Assembly: GCA_028697885.1 (NCBI GenBank) | Contig: JAQVER010000001.1 | Coordinates: 83,970 to 120,362 of the forward strand | Length of the DNA stretch: 36,393 nt | From: Desulfocapsaceae bacterium | GTDB taxonomy: Bacteria; Desulfobacterota; Desulfobulbia; Desulfobulbales; Desulfocapsaceae | Direction of reading: 5' to 3' | Part shown: positions 1-8,489 of the stretch, one piece after another | How the letters are laid out: each line of letters begins with the position of its first letter | Position numbering within the stretch: position 1 is the first letter of the stretch | Program-made: the position numbers and the translations under genes | The notes under the pieces: model-generated | Told to the model about the DNA's origin: nothing | The model's database searches: none | What the model saw: the letters and a program-made list of their open reading frames with translations, nothing else

Positions 1-941
1 CAAAAAGTCAGGAGCAGAAGAGTGTTGCTTTGTATGTCCATCCCATAGTCAAGGAGGTGATGAGTCTGATAAAGGTGGCTTTGCCGAGCACCATCCAGAT
101 TCGCCAGGAACTTGATATCAACTGTGGGCTGGTCCTTATTGATCCTGTCCAGTTGCATCAGGTTTTGATGAATCTGTGCACCAATAGTTTTCATGCCATG
201 GAGGGACGTGTCGGTATTTTGACCGTATGTCTTGCCAAGGGAGAAGTGGATCAGGATGGGCAGGGTTGGGTCGTCTTAAGTGTGGCGGATACCGGAACCG
301 GAATTGAGGCGTCAGTATTGCCCCGGATCTTTGAACCTTATTATACCACGAAGGACAAGAGCCGAGGCACAGGGATGGGACTGGCCATGGTGCATGGCAT
401 AGTCAGTAGATATGGTGGCAGGGTGGAGGTGCAAAGTGAGGTCGGTGCGGGAACCACCATTAATGTTTATTTGCCAGTTGCTACTTGTGTACCCGGTCCA
501 GTAAAGAATGTGGTGGCTGTTCCTGCACCCGTTGGTGGTAAGGAGCATATTCTTGTCGTTGACGATGAGGAACAGGTTCTTGATGTTGTAACAAATATAT
601 TGCAGGGGTTGGGGTACAGGGTAACAAGCACGACTTCCTCACAGGAGGCTTTGTTGCTTATTATGGTACCAGAGTCTGATTTTGATTTGTTGATTACGGA
701 TCTTACCATGCCCTTGCTGAGTGGAGTTGATCTGTGTGAACAGATCAAAAAAATCAGGCCGGATATGCCGCTTATCCTTAATACTGGTTATCCGGAGCAG
801 ATCACGGAGGATCTACTGAAGCGGGCTGGTGTTGAAGAATACTTTCTGAAACCGTTAACTTTACAGGCCTTGGCTCAAGTTGTGCGTCGGGCTCTTGATT
901 GGAAGAAGCAGGGGAGATCAGTTGTAGTCACTGCCGTTTAA
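1..941 (+). CDS. Hybrid sensor histidine kinase, C-terminal part (ATPase + receiver), 5' truncated
   Basis: The reading frame is open from the first base, so the gene begins outside the window and the TTG at 30 is not a real start. The visible part holds the end of the dimerisation region and then a HATPase_c domain: N-box LMNLCTNS, G1 box DTGTGIE, F-box FEPYYTT and G2 box GTGMGLAM. A linker leads to a receiver domain beginning HILVVDDEEQ, with the acceptor Asp in LLITDLTMP and the conserved Lys in FLKPL. The phospho-accepting His and any PAS or membrane sensor modules lie upstream and cannot be seen. The ATPase then REC order is typical of PAS-rich hybrid kinases in Desulfobacterota. It would autophosphorylate and pass phosphate to its own receiver; signal and partner are unknown. 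Its last 24 bases overlap the convergent TM2 gene. Confidence 0.9.
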   Translation, partial: KSQEQKSVALYVHPIVKEVMSLIKVALPSTIQIRQELDINCGLVLIDPVQLHQVLMNLCTNSFHAMEGRVGILTVCLAKGEVDQDGQGWVVLSVADTGTGIEASVLPRIFEPYYTTKDKSRGTGMGLAMVHGIVSRYGGRVEVQSEVGAGTTINVYLPVATCVPGPVKNVVAVPAPVGGKEHILVVDDEEQVLDVVTNILQGLGYRVTSTTSSQEALLLIMVPESDFDLLITDLTMPLLSGVDLCEQIKKIRPDMPLILNTGYPEQITEDLLKRAGVEEYFLKPLTLQALAQVVRRALDWKKQGRSVVVTAV

Positions 942-1319
942 GAGACTGATCTGATCGTTGAGTGTCCAGAAATCATAGATATATCCCAGTCCGAAAATCC
1001 CTCCAGTTAACAGGTAGATGATACCTGAAATCCATTTCCCCATATAGAAACGATGGATACCGAACAGCCCCAGAAAGGTGAGGAGTATCCAAGCCAGGTT
1101 GTAGTCGATATCCCCTTCATGGAAGCGGATATCGGCCTCTTTGTTCATAGATGGAATAAGAAAAAGATCCACCAGCCAGCCGATCAGAAAAAGTCCCAGG
1201 GTAAAAAAGTAAATGGTGCCGGAAATGGGTTTGCCATAATAAAAACGATGGGCGCCAATAAAACCGAAAATCCACAACAGGTAGCCCATGAGCGGGGTGT
1301 GAGTTTGTGTTCTGGGCAT
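918..1319 (-). CDS. Small membrane protein with two TM2 domains
   Basis: A protein of 133 residues made of two successive TM2 modules. Each shows the pattern of a hydrophobic helix, then G..G.HRFYxGK, then a second helix and a D (GAHRFYYGKPISG near residues 21-33 and GIHRFYMGKWISG near 87-99), so about four membrane helices are expected. The TM2 family has no agreed biochemical role in bacteria. The ATG at 1319 is chosen over an upstream in-frame codon at 1352 because an AAGGAG ribosome site lies about nine bases before it. It lies just downstream of the NagZ-like gene on the same strand and its 3' end overlaps the convergent kinase gene by 24 bases. Membrane location is well supported; the function is unknown. 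Confidence 0.85.
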   Translation of the reverse strand: MPRTQTHTPLMGYLLWIFGFIGAHRFYYGKPISGTIYFFTLGLFLIGWLVDLFLIPSMNKEADIRFHEGDIDYNLAWILLTFLGLFGIHRFYMGKWISGIIYLLTGGIFGLGYIYDFWTLNDQISLLNGSDYN

Positions 1320-1376
1320 TGCTTTTGACTCCTTGTCCTGTCTTTTATGCAAAATTGTACAGTTGTTTTCAGTGGC

Positions 1377-2423
1377 TTAGCAAGTTTGATTCTTTAGGAT
1401 TTTTATTTTCAACTCTTGAACTCGTGCATAAGCCTCATGTATCTGCTTTTCCAGGAGCACCCCGCTATGCAGTGCTTGCAGAACAGCGGCAATGATCCGT
1501 GTCAGGATATTCGGGGCATAGTCGATATTATTACCTATTATAAGCAGGTCTACGCCGGCCGCAAGGGCCAGGCATGCGGCTTCCTCCAGACCATATCGGT
1601 CGGTTATGGCCTTCATCTGCAGGTCGTCAGAGATGACAGCCCCGGTAAATTGCAGTTCCTGGCGCAGGAGACTGCCAATGATGCGGGGTGAGAGCGTGGC
1701 CGGATGGATGGGATCCAAGTCTTTATGGAAAAGATGTCCGGTCATAATCGCATCGGCCAGACCGCTTGCAATCAAATCTTTATAAGGCTGGAGCTCTTCT
1801 GCTCTCCAGGTCTCTGTAATATCAGTGAATCCCAGATGGGAGTCACACCGGGAACTGCCATGGCCGGGAAAATGTTTCAGACAACTGAGAACGCCCCGTT
1901 GGCTGTGCGCCCTAATCCATTCACTGGCGTGGATACTGACCATAGCCGGAGATGACGAAAAGCTGCGCTCAAGTCTGCCTATCACGGGATTTTCTGGAAA
2001 GGTGTTGACATCAACGACTGGTGCAAGATTAAAATTAATCCCCATGGCCTGCAGGGTGTCGGCAGTGGTCATGGCATGAATGCTTGTCAGGGTGCTGTCA
2101 TTTTTTTGACCAAGATCAGCGGCACTTGCCGTTGCTGGAAAGCCCCTTTCCGGCTTGAGTCTGCGGATTTTTCCGCCTTCCTGGTCAATCCCGACGAGGA
2201 GGGGGGTATGGGCAAATCCCTGCAACGCGGTGGTGAGCTCTTTGACCTGCCCTGCTGATCTGATGTTATTATGGCTCTGATTTTTCGCAAGGGAACGGTC
2301 AAAGAGAATAACGCCAGCCAGGTTTCTTCGGCTGATATCTGCTACCACGGGATGGGACGCATCGATACGGTCTCCCTCGAATCCAAGGAGAAAGAGCTGC
2401 CCGATTTTTTGTTCTATGTTCAT
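1377..2423 (-). CDS. nagZ: Glycoside hydrolase family 3 beta-N-acetylhexosaminidase, NagZ-like
   Basis: A GH3 family (beta/alpha)8-barrel enzyme of about 348 residues, close to the 340 usual for NagZ. It carries the NagZ signature KHFPGHG near residue 183 followed by the D.H general acid/base pair (CDSH), and the nucleophile segment ISDDLQMKAI near residue 265. GIDQEGG is also conserved. NagZ removes N-acetylglucosamine from GlcNAc-anhydroMur peptides during cytoplasmic peptidoglycan recycling; no signal peptide is seen, which fits. The start is uncertain: ATG at 2423 sits directly before the conserved core (IEQKIGQLFLLGFEG), but the frame extends to a TTG at 2471. Neither has a strong ribosome site. 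The TM2 gene follows 57 bases downstream on the same strand. Confidence 0.88.
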   Translation of the reverse strand: MNIEQKIGQLFLLGFEGDRIDASHPVVADISRRNLAGVILFDRSLAKNQSHNNIRSAGQVKELTTALQGFAHTPLLVGIDQEGGKIRRLKPERGFPATASAADLGQKNDSTLTSIHAMTTADTLQAMGINFNLAPVVDVNTFPENPVIGRLERSFSSSPAMVSIHASEWIRAHSQRGVLSCLKHFPGHGSSRCDSHLGFTDITETWRAEELQPYKDLIASGLADAIMTGHLFHKDLDPIHPATLSPRIIGSLLRQELQFTGAVISDDLQMKAITDRYGLEEAACLALAAGVDLLIIGNNIDYAPNILTRIIAAVLQALHSGVLLEKQIHEAYARVQELKIKILKNQTC

Positions 2424-2608
2424 GGGGGCTTGGACAAGATCCTTAAAGAATGAGTGATGCTTTTTGGTCAATTCTGACTAACCGTTGTCTCTGGCATTTA
2501 ACAGGTATCTTACGTTAAGAGAGGGAACTTTTTACCCCCTTGGAACTGCCTTTACTCTTCTTGTCGGTTAATTGCAACAGGAGATAGATGGAATGATTAA
2601 TATGAGTC

Positions 2609-2624
2609 TGGCATTGTTCTTGCT
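2609..2624 (+). promoter_or_regulatory. Candidate sigma-54 (-24/-12) promoter
   Basis: The sequence TGGCATTGTTCTTGCT has the -24 TGGCA and -12 TTGCT elements of an RpoN promoter with the exact consensus spacing (GG to GC). It lies about 100 bases upstream of the diguanylate cyclase start in an otherwise AT-rich intergenic region. Transcription would begin near 2635. No convincing enhancer-site repeat was identified upstream. The assignment rests only on pattern matching. Confidence 0.5.
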
Positions 2625-2723
2625 TTAATAAAATTATCAAAAGATGGATAAAGTTATTTTGTCGGTTGGTCGATATACTTTTAAGTCCAAACTTGTTTTG
2701 ATAATTTATTTAAGGAAATAATA

Positions 2724-3737
2724 ATGAGCTCTTCAATGTTGACAGCCGCAGATACTTTCACCAGCAATCCAGGGGGTGAGATCGATCAGGTGATGATTGA
2801 GCTGGAGCATTTCAGGCGGCAGAGTGAGCGTCTGGATTTGATAAATAAACTTCATATCCGTTTAGCTGCTGTTCTTGATCTTGCCGGCATGATCGAGGCA
2901 TTCTCGGTCTGGCTGATGCCCCATGTGGAACATGAACTGATAGGATACAACAATACAATTCGCAGTAAAAAACACTTGTTTTGTTCTGGACATGGGCCGC
3001 TGAGGCGTAGCGTGATTGCTTTCGCTGAGCAGTTGATGGCGAACGAGGCTTGTAATGTTTCCTGTTCGGTTAGCGAAGATGGTCACTATGCTCATAAGTG
3101 GTTAATGGAGGCGGTTGATAACGCCGGATTACTTTTGGTGTTAAAGGGCGGACGGGCTTTGAGAACCGAAGAGATTGATATGATCAATGAGTCTCTGGTC
3201 GTACTGAGTGAGTCTCTACGTCGGGCTCTTGAGTATGAAGAGCTTTTTGAGAGTGCGCGTCGTGATGCCTTAACTGGTCTTGCTAATCGCCGGGTCTTTG
3301 ATGAGCAGATAAAATCCAAGATTGACAGCGCCAGACGATCTGGCCGTCCTTTGACTATGGCCTCCATGGATCTGGATCGTTTTAAACAAATTAATGACAA
3401 CCTGGGTCATCAACGAGGTGATCAGGTCCTGCGGCAGGTAGCAGCGGTCATGGCTGACGCGATACGTTCCACGGACCTCCTGGTCAGGATAGGCGGAGAT
3501 GAATTTCTGCTGGTGATGGATGATACTGATCAGAAAAGTTCCCGGATTCTGGCTGAGAGATTATGTCTGGCTATTGACGAGTTGGATATATGGGCTGACA
3601 GCGAAACCAAACTTGGGATTTCCATCGGTCTTGCCCAATGGGAAAAAGACGAGACTCTGGATGTATGGATGGAACGGGTGGATGATATCCTCTATCATGC
3701 GAAGGCCAATGGCCGATCCAGGGTGAGTCTGGTCTAG
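2724..3737 (+). CDS. Diguanylate cyclase (GGDEF domain) with inhibitory site
   Basis: The 337-residue protein has a C-terminal GGDEF domain (about residues 180-337) that makes cyclic di-GMP from two GTP. The signature GGDEF is intact at 257-261, and RSTD at 248-251 sits exactly five residues before it, which is the RxxD product-inhibition I-site. The domain also shows D.LTGLANRR, DLDRFKQINDNLGH and a terminal YHAKANGRSRV. Residues 30-170 form a weakly conserved GAF-like sensory region without membrane helices, so the enzyme is probably cytoplasmic; its ligand is unknown. The ATG is preceded by AAGGA at a good distance. A sigma-54-like promoter lies upstream and a perfect terminator follows, so it is likely monocistronic. 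Confidence 0.93.
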   Translation: MSSSMLTAADTFTSNPGGEIDQVMIELEHFRRQSERLDLINKLHIRLAAVLDLAGMIEAFSVWLMPHVEHELIGYNNTIRSKKHLFCSGHGPLRRSVIAFAEQLMANEACNVSCSVSEDGHYAHKWLMEAVDNAGLLLVLKGGRALRTEEIDMINESLVVLSESLRRALEYEELFESARRDALTGLANRRVFDEQIKSKIDSARRSGRPLTMASMDLDRFKQINDNLGHQRGDQVLRQVAAVMADAIRSTDLLVRIGGDEFLLVMDDTDQKSSRILAERLCLAIDELDIWADSETKLGISIGLAQWEKDETLDVWMERVDDILYHAKANGRSRVSLV

Positions 3738-3760
3738 ATTCCACCGGGTCAAAAAATAAG

Positions 3761-3801
3761 AATGCAAAAAGCCGACTCTTTAAGAGTCGGCTTTTTGCAT
3801 T
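3761..3801. terminator. Bidirectional intrinsic terminator
   Basis: A perfect 20-base inverted repeat with a one-base centre. Its core is AGCCGACTC/GAGTCGGCT, flanked by A5 on one side and T5 on the other, so it can terminate transcription from both strands. It lies between the convergent diguanylate cyclase gene and the small conserved protein gene. Confidence 0.93.
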
Positions 3802-3889
3802 TTCGCAACTGTAGAATGGATTTTGCCAGCCGTCACTATTCGTTTGTCAAATTGTTGACTACTGCTGAATAATGATGAAGATGAACTGA

Positions 3890-4285
3890 TTATTCGTCCA
3901 GTTGAATAATCAGAGGAATGATATGCATTTCTTTACGTCGTTGTTCGGTGCGGCCCAGTGACCATTCCCGGCAGCTGGCCTGTCCGGCCAGCATGGTATT
4001 TATAGCCTCAACCAACCCCGCTACATTGATTACCGGGTGCCTGGTAAAGACCTGGGGTAGTCCTTGCGTCAGGTTGCAGGCCAGGCAGCATCCAGGTCTT
4101 TCATGCAGGCGCAACTCCAGGCTGATACTTTTGCCATCACAGCCATTATAGGCAAGTTCAATATCATAGGCCCCTTCGCTGGCATCACCGAACAGGGCGT
4201 CAAAAAAATCATTGGAGCGTTCTCTGGGGAACAACTGTTGCAGGGTCTCAGGGGTAAAGAGGGCGTCAATGGTCTTGGTATCCAT
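3890..4285 (-). CDS. Conserved protein of unknown function (cysteine-containing)
   Basis: About 131 residues from the ATG at 4285; the frame continues to a GTG at 4351 that would add 22 residues, and neither start has a clear ribosome site. The sequence starts with a helical LF.PETLQQLFPRERSNDFFDALFGD segment. It continues into a beta-rich part with a close cysteine group, GCCLACNLT, followed by the strongly family-like stretch LPQVFTRHPVINVAGLVEAI and a C-terminal IIPLIIQL. It resembles a conserved small protein family seen in Geobacter and Desulfobulbaceae genomes, recalled from memory rather than searched. No signal peptide or membrane helix is visible. The CCxxC could bind a metal. Function is unknown. 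It is divergent from the helicase gene. Confidence 0.75.
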   Translation of the reverse strand: MDTKTIDALFTPETLQQLFPRERSNDFFDALFGDASEGAYDIELAYNGCDGKSISLELRLHERPGCCLACNLTQGLPQVFTRHPVINVAGLVEAINTMLAGQASCREWSLGRTEQRRKEMHIIPLIIQLDE

Positions 4286-4442
4286 AATGTTTTTTGTTGT
4301 TAAGTGTTGAAGAAAAGCCACCAGAGATGTTGCCTCTGATGCCTTGGGCACTGGGTCTCAAATGGAGTGTTATTATAATCAGAGTTGTGTCTTTGTCAAC
4401 CGACGTTGCGGTGGAAGCACCGCTGTGGTAAAGTCTGCCCCC

Positions 4443-6656
4443 ATGCAAGCTCCTATCTCCAATATTTCACACAGTCATGGCTCTTCAGTCATAGACCTCA
4501 ATGATCTGAATCCTGCCCAGTATGAGGCGGTGATCAGGACTGAAGGACCGGTTCTGGTCATAGCCGGTGCCGGCAGCGGCAAGACCAGGACTCTTGTCTA
4601 TCGGGTGGCCCATCTTCTGGAAAAGGGGGTGGCCCCGGAAAATATCCTTCTACTGACCTTTACCCGGAAATCTGCGCAGGAGATGTTATGGCGGGCCGGA
4701 AGACTCCTCAATGATTCCTGTAACCGGGTCGTGGGCGGCACCTTCCATGGAACCGCCAACATGCTGCTCAGGCGCTATGGCTCGTATCTTGGTTTCGGTT
4801 CGAACTTTACCATCATTGACCGTTCCGATGCTGAAGGGATCATCAATCTCCTGAAGTCATCCCTTGGCCTCACTGGTCGTGACCTGCAGTTTCCCTCCAA
4901 ACGGGTCATCATCAATATGATCAGCGGGGCAGTCAATAAATCGAGAGCCCTTGAGGACCTGGTCTTTGAGCAGTACGTCCATCTCAGTGAACATACAGAA
5001 GACCTGCTCAGGTTGCAGAAACACTATCAGGAATTCAAGTTTACCCATGGCCTGATGGACTATGATGATCTGCTTATCAACTGGAAGCGACTGATGTCCG
5101 AGGTCCCGGAGGCGCGCCAGGCCATTGCTTCCCGTTATACCCATGTCATGGTGGATGAGTATCAGGATACCAATCTGGTGCAGGCGGAAATTGTCCGTCT
5201 TATTGCGCACGGACATGATAATGTAATGGTGGTGGGCGATGACTCCCAGTCCATCTATTCTTTCCGCGGCGCGGATTTCTATAATATCATGCGCTTTCCC
5301 AAGTTATTTCCTGATACCCACATCATCAAGCTGGAGGAAAATTATCGCTCCACCCAGCCCATCCTTTCCTTGACCAATGATCTTATCTGTCACGCCACGG
5401 AAAAATATACCAAGACCCTTTTTACCCGTCTGGAAGGGACGGCTAAACCCCTGCTTTTTGCGGCGAATGATGAACGGGAAGAGGCCAGATTTGTAGCCGG
5501 CAAGATCAGCGAACTGGTGGCCGACGGTGTCCGTTTTCAAGATATCGCCGTACTGTTCCGTTCGGGCTTTCATTCTTATAAGCTGGAGATCGAGTTGGCC
5601 AGCGGCGGGGTGGAATTTGAGAAACGGGGCGGTCTGAAGCTGACCGAATCGGCGCACATGAAGGATGTGCTTTCTTTTTTACGCATCCTGTCCAATCCTC
5701 AGGATAATCTCTCCTGGAACCGGGTGCTGCTCCATCTCGATAAGGTGGGTCCCAAGACGGCCCAGAAGATAGCCGCCCAGATTGGCCATTCACCTGAGCC
5801 TTTTCGGCTCCTTGCTGAGTTTCCGGCGGGCAAGGCCTGGGAAGAGGGATTACGCCGTCTGGCCAATCTTTTTGAGGATCTGCTCCAGGAAGAGTCGCCT
5901 GCAGTCATGTATGAATTGATCATGGTTTATTATCAGTCGGTCTTTGAGCGCTTGTACCATGACGATTATCCTAAAAGGCAGAAGGATCTTGAACAGCTGC
6001 AGGGGATTATCAGTGAATACGCTGACCTGCAGGCCTTTGTCGATGATACGACCCTTGATCCTCCGGAATCAGCTAGCTCTCACCGGGCAGAGGATGCAGA
6101 GCGGATGGTCCTGTCTACTATCCATTCTGCCAAGGGGTTGGAGTGGGAGGCGGTCTTTGTCATTGGTCTGGCGGATGGCCGCTTTCCCCATGCCAAGGCG
6201 GAACTTGGTGAACAATGGGAAGAGGAAAGGCGTCTGCTCTATGTGGCTGCCACCCGGGCCAAGAAACATCTCTATCTGAGTTATCCAAAGGAACTGATGA
6301 CCCCGGACCGGCAATTCCGGCGGGTGGGAATGTCGCCATTTCTTTCTGAGCTGAAGGGCGGGGTCTTTGAGCGAATTCAGGAGGAGCGGCAGTCCTCTTT
6401 TGTTGCAAATCCTTATCCCCAGAATTTTTCAGGCGGAGCCTTCCCAAGGGATACTGGTCTTGCTCCTTTGAAAAAAAGCAGGAGCAAGGTCTCCGTAAAA
6501 GATCTGGCGAAAGGCACTCGTGTCAGCCATCCTTTTTTTGGGCAAGGAGCGGTGGTGACTATAGGCAGTGGTCGATCCGTTGATGTCCTCTTTGAGCGGC
6601 ATGGCTTGAAAACCCTGCATCTTGACTATGCGAAACTTACGATTGTGACTGATTAA
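4443..6656 (+). CDS. UvrD/Rep-family (superfamily 1) ATP-dependent DNA helicase
   Basis: A 737-residue 3'-5' DNA helicase with all the SF1A motifs in order: Q-motif LNPAQYEAV, Walker A AGAGSGKT (about residues 41-48), Ia LLTFTRKSAQEM, Walker B DEYQDTN near 237, III VGDDSQSIYSFRGA, IV ENYRST, V STIHSAKGLEWEAVF, and VI EERRLLYVAATRAKKHL. The C-terminus carries a short Tudor-like tail (GTRVSHPFFGQGAVV...) of the type that contacts RNA polymerase in PcrA/UvrD proteins. It would act in repair, replication restart or recombination control. The ATG at 4443 is preferred because it precedes the conserved region closely; the frame is open to a TTG at 4344. It stands alone, with a palindromic repeat downstream. 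Confidence 0.93.
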   Translation: MQAPISNISHSHGSSVIDLNDLNPAQYEAVIRTEGPVLVIAGAGSGKTRTLVYRVAHLLEKGVAPENILLLTFTRKSAQEMLWRAGRLLNDSCNRVVGGTFHGTANMLLRRYGSYLGFGSNFTIIDRSDAEGIINLLKSSLGLTGRDLQFPSKRVIINMISGAVNKSRALEDLVFEQYVHLSEHTEDLLRLQKHYQEFKFTHGLMDYDDLLINWKRLMSEVPEARQAIASRYTHVMVDEYQDTNLVQAEIVRLIAHGHDNVMVVGDDSQSIYSFRGADFYNIMRFPKLFPDTHIIKLEENYRSTQPILSLTNDLICHATEKYTKTLFTRLEGTAKPLLFAANDEREEARFVAGKISELVADGVRFQDIAVLFRSGFHSYKLEIELASGGVEFEKRGGLKLTESAHMKDVLSFLRILSNPQDNLSWNRVLLHLDKVGPKTAQKIAAQIGHSPEPFRLLAEFPAGKAWEEGLRRLANLFEDLLQEESPAVMYELIMVYYQSVFERLYHDDYPKRQKDLEQLQGIISEYADLQAFVDDTTLDPPESASSHRAEDAERMVLSTIHSAKGLEWEAVFVIGLADGRFPHAKAELGEQWEEERRLLYVAATRAKKHLYLSYPKELMTPDRQFRRVGMSPFLSELKGGVFERIQEERQSSFVANPYPQNFSGGAFPRDTGLAPLKKSRSKVSVKDLAKGTRVSHPFFGQGAVVTIGSGRSVDVLFERHGLKTLHLDYAKLTIVTD

Positions 6657-6681
6657 GGGCAGATATCCCGCAGAGACGCCG

Positions 6682-6723
6682 AGGCGCCGAGAAAGAACAA
6701 AATTTGTTTTTTCCTCGGCGCCT
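6682..6723. repeat. Intergenic palindromic repeat, REP-like
   Basis: A 42-base near-perfect inverted repeat. AGGCGCCGAG at 6682-6691 pairs with CTCGGCGCCT at 6714-6723, and an inner AACAAA/TTTGTT continues the stem with few mismatches. Just before it, GACGCCGAGG repeats the same unit. It resembles the GC-rich, gagacgc-type dispersed intergenic repeats common in many bacteria, and it could also act as the terminator of the helicase gene. A genome-wide copy count was not possible. Confidence 0.6.
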
Positions 6724-6777
6724 TTCTGTCTTGTGGGGAAAATGTCATGAGAAAAACTCTTTATCCTTTTGATTGAG

Positions 6778-8121
6778 ATGAACTACCAGGAAGCACAAAC
6801 ATATCTTGAAGACTTGCAGTTTCATAAGATCAAGCTTGGCCTTGACTCCATGCGCTCGTTTTTGGCCCGGGTTGGCCATCCAGAGCAGCAGTTGCGATAC
6901 GTCCATGTGGCCGGTACCAACGGCAAGGGATCGGTGAGTGTCACTCTTTTGACTCTCCTGGCTGGGGCTGGGTATCGCGTTGGCCTTTATACCTCTCCCC
7001 ATCTCAGTTCGGTCAGGGAGCGCTTCCGGATTAATGATGAATTTATCAGCAGGGAGAAATTCGCTGAACTGGCAACCCGGATCAAGGGTGTGCTTGGTGC
7101 GGAAAAAATAACCTATTTTGAGTTTACCACTGCTCTTGCCCTGCTCTGGTTTGCAGAATCAGGGCTTGATCTGGTGATTCTCGAGACCGGGCTTGGTGGT
7201 CGGCTGGATGCTACCAATGTGGTTGTACCCCTGGTCTCGGTGATTACCAATGTGACCATGGACCATGAGGCCTATCTCGGCACTACTGTGGCGGCGGTGG
7301 CAGCGGAAAAGGCCGGAATAATCAAAGATTCTGTGCCCGTGGTCTCTGGAATGGCGGCGGACGAGGGACTGGAGGTTGTGAGTCGGACCTGTCGCGAGCG
7401 AAACGCGCCTCTCTATCTTTATGGCCGGGATTTCCATGCCGAACAGGGCCATGATCGCTTCTGGTCGTGGCTGCCGGAGAACGTAAGCCTGTCACTTCTG
7501 CCTCTGCACTCATTGCACTGTTTCATGCGCGGCAGCTATCAGATTGTCAATGCGTCCCTTGCCTTGGCCACGCTGTCCCTGTTGCGACCACATGGTTTCT
7601 TGCTTTCTCCGGAGACAATTCGGGCTGCTCTTGAGGCGGTACGGTGGCCAGGTCGTCTGGAGTATATCTGTCTGGACCGGAAAAGTCGGGCCGTGCGTGA
7701 ACAGGGGCAGAGAACGGATAAAAAAAACGTGTGTTATCTGCTGGACGGGGCGCACAATCCTGCCGGGGTGGAGAGTCTGGTGCTCACCCTGCGTCATGAA
7801 TATGAATATAAAAGACTGATAGTTGTCTGGGGCGCTATGCTGGATAAGGATCTGCGGAAGACCCTGCCGCTGATTGCTGACTTGGCAGCGGTTCTGCTGC
7901 TCACCAGACCGGAGGGGGAACGAGCCGCCGATCCGGAGCAGTTGCTGGAACATCTTGATGCAGGGATGCAGGGACTCTGTGAGTGTATCCCGCAGGTCGA
8001 TCAGGCCCTGTTGCGGGCCGAGGCCTTGGCTGCGGCCGGTGACCTGATTGTGGTAGCCGGCTCTCTATACCTGGTCGGGGCGGTGCGCAAGATTCTTTTG
8101 GGTGAGTTGGTGACAGGGTGA
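6778..8121 (+). CDS. folC: Bifunctional folylpolyglutamate synthase / dihydrofolate synthase
   Basis: This 447-residue Mur-ligase-family enzyme adds glutamate to dihydropteroate and then to tetrahydrofolate, using ATP, in the cytoplasm. It shows the P-loop GTNGKGS at residues 46-52, followed by TSPHLSSVRERFRIN (the omega-loop region). FEFTTALAL, ETGLGGRLDATNVV and TNVTMDHEAYLG come next, with C-terminal-domain LLDGAHNPAGVESL. Length fits FolC (about 420-450). ATG at 6778 is chosen; an in-frame TTG three codons upstream is also possible. The final bases overlap the next start as GTGA, which suggests translational coupling with the HNH gene. Confidence 0.95.
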   Translation: MNYQEAQTYLEDLQFHKIKLGLDSMRSFLARVGHPEQQLRYVHVAGTNGKGSVSVTLLTLLAGAGYRVGLYTSPHLSSVRERFRINDEFISREKFAELATRIKGVLGAEKITYFEFTTALALLWFAESGLDLVILETGLGGRLDATNVVVPLVSVITNVTMDHEAYLGTTVAAVAAEKAGIIKDSVPVVSGMAADEGLEVVSRTCRERNAPLYLYGRDFHAEQGHDRFWSWLPENVSLSLLPLHSLHCFMRGSYQIVNASLALATLSLLRPHGFLLSPETIRAALEAVRWPGRLEYICLDRKSRAVREQGQRTDKKNVCYLLDGAHNPAGVESLVLTLRHEYEYKRLIVVWGAMLDKDLRKTLPLIADLAAVLLLTRPEGERAADPEQLLEHLDAGMQGLCECIPQVDQALLRAEALAAAGDLIVVAGSLYLVGAVRKILLGELVTG

Positions 8122-8423
8122 AGGATTTCTTCGGTTTTGATGGGATGGATGAGGCCCAGATCCGTACGGAACGGGCCAAGGCCAGGGAAATGCGCAAGAG
8201 CCGCTGGTGGCAGCAGAAGACTGCCTCAGGAAAGTGTTATTATTGTGGGCAGACAGTTCCTTACAAGGAGCTGACCATGGACCATCTGGTTCCGCTGACC
8301 CGTGGTGGGCGCAGCACCAGAGATAATCTGGTTCCTTCCTGTAAAAGCTGCAATAACCAGAAAAAGAACATGCTTCCTCTGGAGTGGGAAGAATATCTGG
8401 AAATGCTGAATCTTGACAAGTGA
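8118..8423 (+). CDS. Small HNH-family endonuclease domain protein
   Basis: A stand-alone HNH protein of 101 residues. The zinc cysteines are CYYCG and CKSCN; between them lies the His-containing catalytic strand MDHLVPLTRGG, with N in the RDNLVPS segment, followed by NQKKNMLPLEWEEYL. The N-terminal 35 residues are charged and helical. HNH proteins of this small type nick or cut DNA, but many stand-alone copies have no known role. The GTG start at 8118 overlaps the folC stop, so it is probably translated by coupling. No methylase or restriction partner is nearby, so a restriction system is not supported. Confidence 0.88.
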   Translation: MKDFFGFDGMDEAQIRTERAKAREMRKSRWWQQKTASGKCYYCGQTVPYKELTMDHLVPLTRGGRSTRDNLVPSCKSCNNQKKNMLPLEWEEYLEMLNLDK

Positions 8424-8489
8424 CAGGACGTCGTACCCGGCAGTCACTAACTGCTGCTTCTTGTGAGTTAGGTTCCTGAGTGAATCCGT

